Assembly (NCBI GenBank): GCA_017435365.1
Contig: JAFSFD010000016.1
Span: forward strand, 1-42,392
Reading direction: 5' to 3'
DNA length: 42,392 bases
Origin: Akkermansia sp.
GTDB lineage: Bacteria > Verrucomicrobiota > Verrucomicrobiia > Verrucomicrobiales > Akkermansiaceae
How positions within the stretch are numbered: the first letter of the stretch is position 1; the number at the start of each line of letters is the position of its first letter. Below the pieces are notes generated by a model. It saw nothing but the letters and a program-made list of their open reading frames with translations. It made no database searches and was not told the origin of the DNA. Positions 38,733 through 42,392 of the stretch are shown in pieces. The position numbers and the translations under genes were made by a program.

Positions 38733-39257
38733 ATGAATAGGAAAATCATCATTGCCCTGGTTGCCTGTATGGCATTGACTCAGTGCCACTCCCTGCGTTC
38801 GGACTGTGAGGCTTTGCAGGCGCGCGAAGCTGAAATTGCGAAAGAGCAGAAAGGGGCGTACTTTGTGGGGCGCCGTTACTATGTGCCGCTGTGCCGTTTC
38901 TGGGGGTATCTGCGCGAACCCGGGCAGAGTTGGCGCACCGCCAGGCTGGTGATGATGGATGAGTCTCTGGTGCATACGCCGGACCGTGGGCCTGAGGAGC
39001 CGCTGCCGGATGCTACTTTCGGTACAGACCAGAACGTGGAATACATCGTGAAAGGAACATTCACCGGAGAGAATGCATACGACCCGAGCACCGACCAGGT
39101 TTTGCCGCTGTTCAGGGCTACTTCGTATGAGGTGCGCAACCGTAAGCCCGGTTTCCTTTTTGTGCCATCGGAGGAATATTCGGAGCAGTATGTGAGCCTG
39201 CGCCCGGTCATTATGCCGAAACAGGAGGTTTGTGAGCAGGCGCTGGCAAAGCCGTGA
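38733..39257 (+). CDS. Lipoprotein of unknown function
   Basis: 174 residues. The signal MNRKIIIALVACMALTQC has the lipobox L-T-Q-C18. A short helical stretch (CEALQAREAEIAKEQKG) is followed by a beta-rich domain with Tyr/Phe-rich strands (YFVGRRYYVPLCRFWGYL, QNVEYIVKGTFTGENAYDP, RATSYEVRNRKPGFLFVPSE). I recognise no family. It stands alone between divergent mreB and the ftsA-ftsZ pair and has a promoter with a palindrome that suggests specific repression. Confidence 0.78.
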   Translation: MNRKIIIALVACMALTQCHSLRSDCEALQAREAEIAKEQKGAYFVGRRYYVPLCRFWGYLREPGQSWRTARLVMMDESLVHTPDRGPEEPLPDATFGTDQNVEYIVKGTFTGENAYDPSTDQVLPLFRATSYEVRNRKPGFLFVPSEEYSEQYVSLRPVIMPKQEVCEQALAKP

Positions 39258-39352
39258 ATATGACGCGTATTTCACGCGCAAGGCCGGGTGCGTTGTGTTA
39301 TACTTTTCCTAAATATTCATATCGCGTTATCTCGTAAATTTTACAATTCGTT

Positions 39353-40570
39353 ATGGCTCAGTCAAAAATCCTCGTAGGCCTGGAAATCGGCACTACAAAA
39401 ACCTGCATGGTGGTGGGCGAAATCCGCCCGGACGCGACCGCGACCATCATCGGCATCGGTGAGGCAAAGAGTGCCGGCGTGCGCAGGGGGGAGATTACAG
39501 AACCCTCTATGGCACGCCAGTGTGTTTGTGATGCCTGGCAGCTCGCGCAGGACCATGCAGACGTTGATATTCTGAACGTGTTTCTTTCCGTTACCGGTGA
39601 ACATATTGTGGGTGAGAACAATGTGGGCTCTTTCCGCCTGCCGGATAATGAGAACATCATCGAGGATGAACACGCCATTGTGGCTAAGGAAAAGGCTGAG
39701 AAACTGGAGCTTTCCACTGACCGTTTCTGTGTGAACCGCGAGCTCGGCGGTTTTTCCATCGATGGCGGCGAACCCACCCGGCATCCGGCGGGCCTGTCCG
39801 GCCGCACGCTGGATGTGAACTGCCACATTATGCATGGTATCAGCACGCGTTTGCAGAATTCGCTGCTCTGTGTCCGCCAGGTGCCGCTGGAGGTGGAAGA
39901 CCTTGTGTTTGCCCCGCTGGCCACGGCTCAGATGGTGCTGACCCGGCAGCAGAAGGACAGCGGCGCCTTGCTGATTGATATCGGCGGTGGCACCACGGAT
40001 TTCATCTGCTATAAGGGCGGTGATGTGGTGGCCTCCGGCTGCATTCCCATGGGCGGTAACAATGTGAACCAGGAAATTGTGCGCCAGACCGAGCAGCGCG
40101 TGAGTTTCTCTGCCGCCGAGGTGCTGAAACGCACGGAGGGCAATGCCTTCGGCGATATCAAGGATCACTCCCTGGCTCAGTACAAGAGCGAACTGGGGCT
40201 GCATGATGTATCCATTGAGCGTGGGCAGCTGAATCGCATTATCCGCAACAGCCTGGCACTCATGCTGCTGCAGGTGCGCGACCGGATTCCCCAGGAGATG
40301 CTGAAGTCCGGCATGGGCATTTACCTGAGCGGCGGCACCAGCTTCATGCGCGGCCTGGATGGCCTGTGCAAGTATATTTTTGGCGGTAAGCCGGTGTATC
40401 AGCCCAGCCCGCTGGCCCCTGGCCAGAACCATTCCTACCTGGCAGACCCTCGCTATTGCACGGCTATCGGCCTCATCCGCTATGCTCAGCGGTATGATGA
40501 GGACGCCATTCACCCCGGCCGCCCTGGCTGGCTTCCCCGCTTCATGCGCATGCTGGGATTCGGCCGTTGA
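39353..40570 (+). CDS. ftsA: Cell division protein FtsA
   Basis: 405 residues. ILVGLEIGTTKTCMVVGEI (phosphate 1), VFLSVTGEHIVGENNVG (1C domain), ALLIDIGGGTTDFICYKGG (phosphate 2) and GIYLSGGTSFMRGLDGL (adenosine motif) mark the FtsA actin fold. The C-terminus GWLPRFMRMLGFGR is the amphipathic membrane-targeting helix. FtsA tethers FtsZ to the membrane. It is followed 27 nt later by ftsZ. The promoter is unclear: TATACT at 39299-39304 has no good -35. Confidence 0.95.
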   Translation: MAQSKILVGLEIGTTKTCMVVGEIRPDATATIIGIGEAKSAGVRRGEITEPSMARQCVCDAWQLAQDHADVDILNVFLSVTGEHIVGENNVGSFRLPDNENIIEDEHAIVAKEKAEKLELSTDRFCVNRELGGFSIDGGEPTRHPAGLSGRTLDVNCHIMHGISTRLQNSLLCVRQVPLEVEDLVFAPLATAQMVLTRQQKDSGALLIDIGGGTTDFICYKGGDVVASGCIPMGGNNVNQEIVRQTEQRVSFSAAEVLKRTEGNAFGDIKDHSLAQYKSELGLHDVSIERGQLNRIIRNSLALMLLQVRDRIPQEMLKSGMGIYLSGGTSFMRGLDGLCKYIFGGKPVYQPSPLAPGQNHSYLADPRYCTAIGLIRYAQRYDEDAIHPGRPGWLPRFMRMLGFGR

Positions 40571-40597
40571 TTTTTCACCCCTCAGCTAACAGCTACC

Positions 40598-42217
40598 ATG
40601 CTTCCCTACCAGACCACTTCACGAAAAGAAGATGGTATTGTCATCGTCGGTCTTGGCGGTGCCGGTGCCAGTATTTTGCAGCGTTTCAGCGGTTCCAGTG
40701 CCGAAAACGTGCGCCTCTGTATCATGTCGCTGGATGAACGCCTGGGCCGCGAGTGCGGCAATGTGGAGTTCCTGCAGCTCGGCGCCGGCCTGAATCACGG
40801 CCTTGGCTCCGGTGGCGACCCGGAGGTTGCCCGCATGGCCATTGAGGAAAGCGGCGCACAGATAGATGACCTGCTGCGAGATTCCCGGCTGCTGGTCATG
40901 GTGGTGGGGCTCGGGGGCGGTACCGGTTCCGGTGTGGCCCCGGTGCTGGCCCGCAAGGCAAAGGATGCGGGAATCTTCCTCGTATCAGTTGTGGTGATGC
41001 CGTTCGGTTTCGAAGGCGCCCGGCGCCGCAAGCAGGCAGATGCCGCGCTGGAGGAAATAGCCACCATTTCCGATATTGTGTTCTGCTTTGAGAACGACTA
41101 TATGGAAGACCTCTTCCGCAGTCGCACCGGAGCCCAGGCGGTGTTCGAGGAGGCCAACGCGCTGCTTTCCCAGGCAACGGCTTCCGTTCCGCTGCTGGCC
41201 AATTCCCCCGGTATCATCAATATCGGCCTGGATGAACTCGTCACTGCTCTGGATAACAATGACTCCCGCTGCATCTACGGTGCCGGCAAGGGCTATGGCC
41301 CCAAACGCGCAGAGGATGCCGCCCGCGCTGCCCTGGAATCTCCCCTGGTGGCCTATCACGGAGCTCTCAAACATGCCCGCACCGTCATTGTGCATGTAGC
41401 CGGTGGCAGCAATATGTCGCTTACGGAGCTGCGAGTCGCCATGGAAACGGTGCGCGAGGGGCTGGCCGGGGATGATGTGAGCATCTTCTTCGGGGCCGCG
41501 GTCAAGCCGCGCCTGGGAGAGGAAATGCGCGTGAGCCTCATTGCTTCCGTGGATTATCATGAGATGCAGGCCGCCGTGCTGGCCGATGCTCAGGCCGCAG
41601 AAGTCGCAGCCGAGGAAGAAGAAGAGGAGCCTGCTGAAGAACCGGTGGAGGAAGAAGAGCCCATCTGCGAGGAAGAAGTGGCTCCCTATGCTCCTGAGGA
41701 GGATGATGATGAAACGGAGGAAAGTGAGCCTTTCCTGGAACCGGAAGAAGATGAGCAACCGGTGCCGGCGCCTGCTCCCGCTCCCGCGCCTGAACCTGAG
41801 CCGCTTCCTTCCTGGGAGCCTGTTCCTCCGGTGGCAGCACCTGCTCCTGTGCCTGCGCCGGAGCCGCGCTCTGCCCGGCAGAGCGAGTTCAACCTGGATA
41901 TGGGGTTTGGGGCAGATGGCGAGATACCGACGGCTGAATCAATGGAGAGGGTTCAGGGAATGTTTGCAGATGAGGAAGACCTGGACCGCATGATTGCCAG
42001 CCACAACCAGACCAGCGCCCGCACAGCGCGCAATATCAACGTATTCCCGACCCGTGGGGAGGTGGCTGCTGAGGAGGAGCTTTCTGCCCGCGTGCTCAGT
42101 ATGTTCGATGACGAAGCGGAAGAGCCCTCCTTCAAGACTCAGCCGGCTCCGCGTTCCATCCCGCGCCGCTCACCGCTCGGGTATAACGATGTGCGGGACA
42201 TGTTCTCCGGAAATTGA
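40598..42217 (+). CDS. ftsZ: Cell division protein FtsZ, diverged, with long acidic tail
   Basis: 539 residues; typical FtsZ has 350-400. The GTPase core ends near residue 315: IVGLGGAGASILQRF, the tubulin signature as GLGGGTGSG (104-112, usually GGGTGTG), PFGFEGARRRKQAD and GIINIGLDELVTAL. In the T7 loop the usual N-x-D-x-x-D becomes N208-I-G-L-D-E, so the first catalytic Asp is Gly210 and the last is Glu213, with an extra Asp212. A tail of ~220 residues follows: Glu-rich, then Pro/Ala-rich (PAPAPAPAPEPEPLPSW), then a helical part with VQGMF, VLSMF and VRDMF. The usual C-terminal peptide (DIPxFLR) is absent. FtsZ forms the division ring; ftsA is directly upstream. Confidence 0.93.
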   Translation: MLPYQTTSRKEDGIVIVGLGGAGASILQRFSGSSAENVRLCIMSLDERLGRECGNVEFLQLGAGLNHGLGSGGDPEVARMAIEESGAQIDDLLRDSRLLVMVVGLGGGTGSGVAPVLARKAKDAGIFLVSVVVMPFGFEGARRRKQADAALEEIATISDIVFCFENDYMEDLFRSRTGAQAVFEEANALLSQATASVPLLANSPGIINIGLDELVTALDNNDSRCIYGAGKGYGPKRAEDAARAALESPLVAYHGALKHARTVIVHVAGGSNMSLTELRVAMETVREGLAGDDVSIFFGAAVKPRLGEEMRVSLIASVDYHEMQAAVLADAQAAEVAAEEEEEEPAEEPVEEEEPICEEEVAPYAPEEDDDETEESEPFLEPEEDEQPVPAPAPAPAPEPEPLPSWEPVPPVAAPAPVPAPEPRSARQSEFNLDMGFGADGEIPTAESMERVQGMFADEEDLDRMIASHNQTSARTARNINVFPTRGEVAAEEELSARVLSMFDDEAEEPSFKTQPAPRSIPRRSPLGYNDVRDMFSGN

Positions 42218-42308
42218 TATAGATAAAGATACTTACAACAAGGCAAGGGCACAGGGCAGACGCATTAGGAATATGACAAAAGGGCTATAAAGGAGTAAAG
42301 CGCTGGAT

Positions 42309-42392
42309 TTAATTATTTTCGCCCGGTAAGCCAAAGAGGATACGTTCCAATTCTGCCGTATTCCAAGCAGCAAGTTTGCGCTTGCGTCTCAG
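42309..42392 (-). CDS. C-terminal fragment of a protein entering at the right edge
   Basis: The minus strand reads 27 residues (LRRKRKLAAWNTAELER, then ILFGLPGENN) followed by TAA at 42309-42311, open to the window edge. It is too short to assign. The tail-to-tail position with ftsZ and the in-frame stop make a real gene plausible. Confidence 0.4.
   Translation of the reverse strand: MRRKRKLAAWNTAELERILFGLPGENN

Overview
The window looks like chromosome from a Verrucomicrobiota bacterium of the Akkermansia type. This is inferred from gene content, not from a search. The signs are a PEP-CTERM protein, a Hanks-type kinase fused to PEGA and FGE-like domains, a strongly diverged FtsZ beside a normal FtsA, and a Bacteroidetes-like SdhCAB. 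Start codons generally lack Shine-Dalgarno sequences, and GC is high except in two accessory patches. Most of the window is core genome.

Layout. 1-427 has no convincing gene and holds three short repeats that may be an insertion-sequence end. 428-3272 (minus) carries a tail-anchored ankyrin protein, a GYF_2-like membrane protein and a RhuM/Fic-Doc protein; the last two overlap by 4 nt. 3347-4489 has tsaE divergent from rplU-rpmA. 4600-8273 has an outer-membrane barrel, queE, a low-molecular-weight phosphatase, two lipoproteins and a beta-helix protein. 8274-8659 is a nested palindromic element with heptanucleotide repeats. 8660-11326 is the large kinase. tRNA-Leu(CAG) at 11477 opens an AT-richer, gene-poor patch to about 13690, which holds the PEP-CTERM gene and a second palindromic element. 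13691-17482 has an orphan transposase-OrfA-like HTH protein, the Prc protease and a polyprenyl-type glycosyltransferase. 17491-18812 (minus) is a TatD-like hydrolase and radC. 19065-26652 holds pnp, a pair of coiled-coil membrane proteins, a small lipoprotein, nth, panD, secG, a YhaM-like nuclease and a LysE exporter. 26735-30201 is sdhCAB. 30202-30707 is non-coding. 30708-34717 is a lower-GC surface-glycan cluster. 34811-38470 (minus) holds fabG, rng and mreB. 38733-42217 holds a lipoprotein, ftsA and ftsZ. A gene fragment enters at the right edge.

How the genes work together. ftsA-ftsZ drive division and mreB drives shape. pnp, rng and the YhaM-like protein act in RNA decay. tsaE, queE and the tRNA belong to tRNA biology. 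sdhCAB is the respiratory succinate/fumarate complex. secG, the lipoproteins and the barrel serve the envelope, and the 30.7-34.7 kb cluster decorates the surface.

The most notable observations are as follows. At many genes a sigma70-like promoter ends only 6-13 nt before the start codon, which predicts leaderless or near-leaderless mRNAs. Two intergenic palindromic elements share an identical 18-nt module. FtsZ has an altered T7 loop and three repeated V-x-x-M-F motifs in its tail. No complete, clearly new defence or mobile system was found. The RhuM-Fic plus membrane-protein pair is the best candidate for an undescribed two-gene unit.
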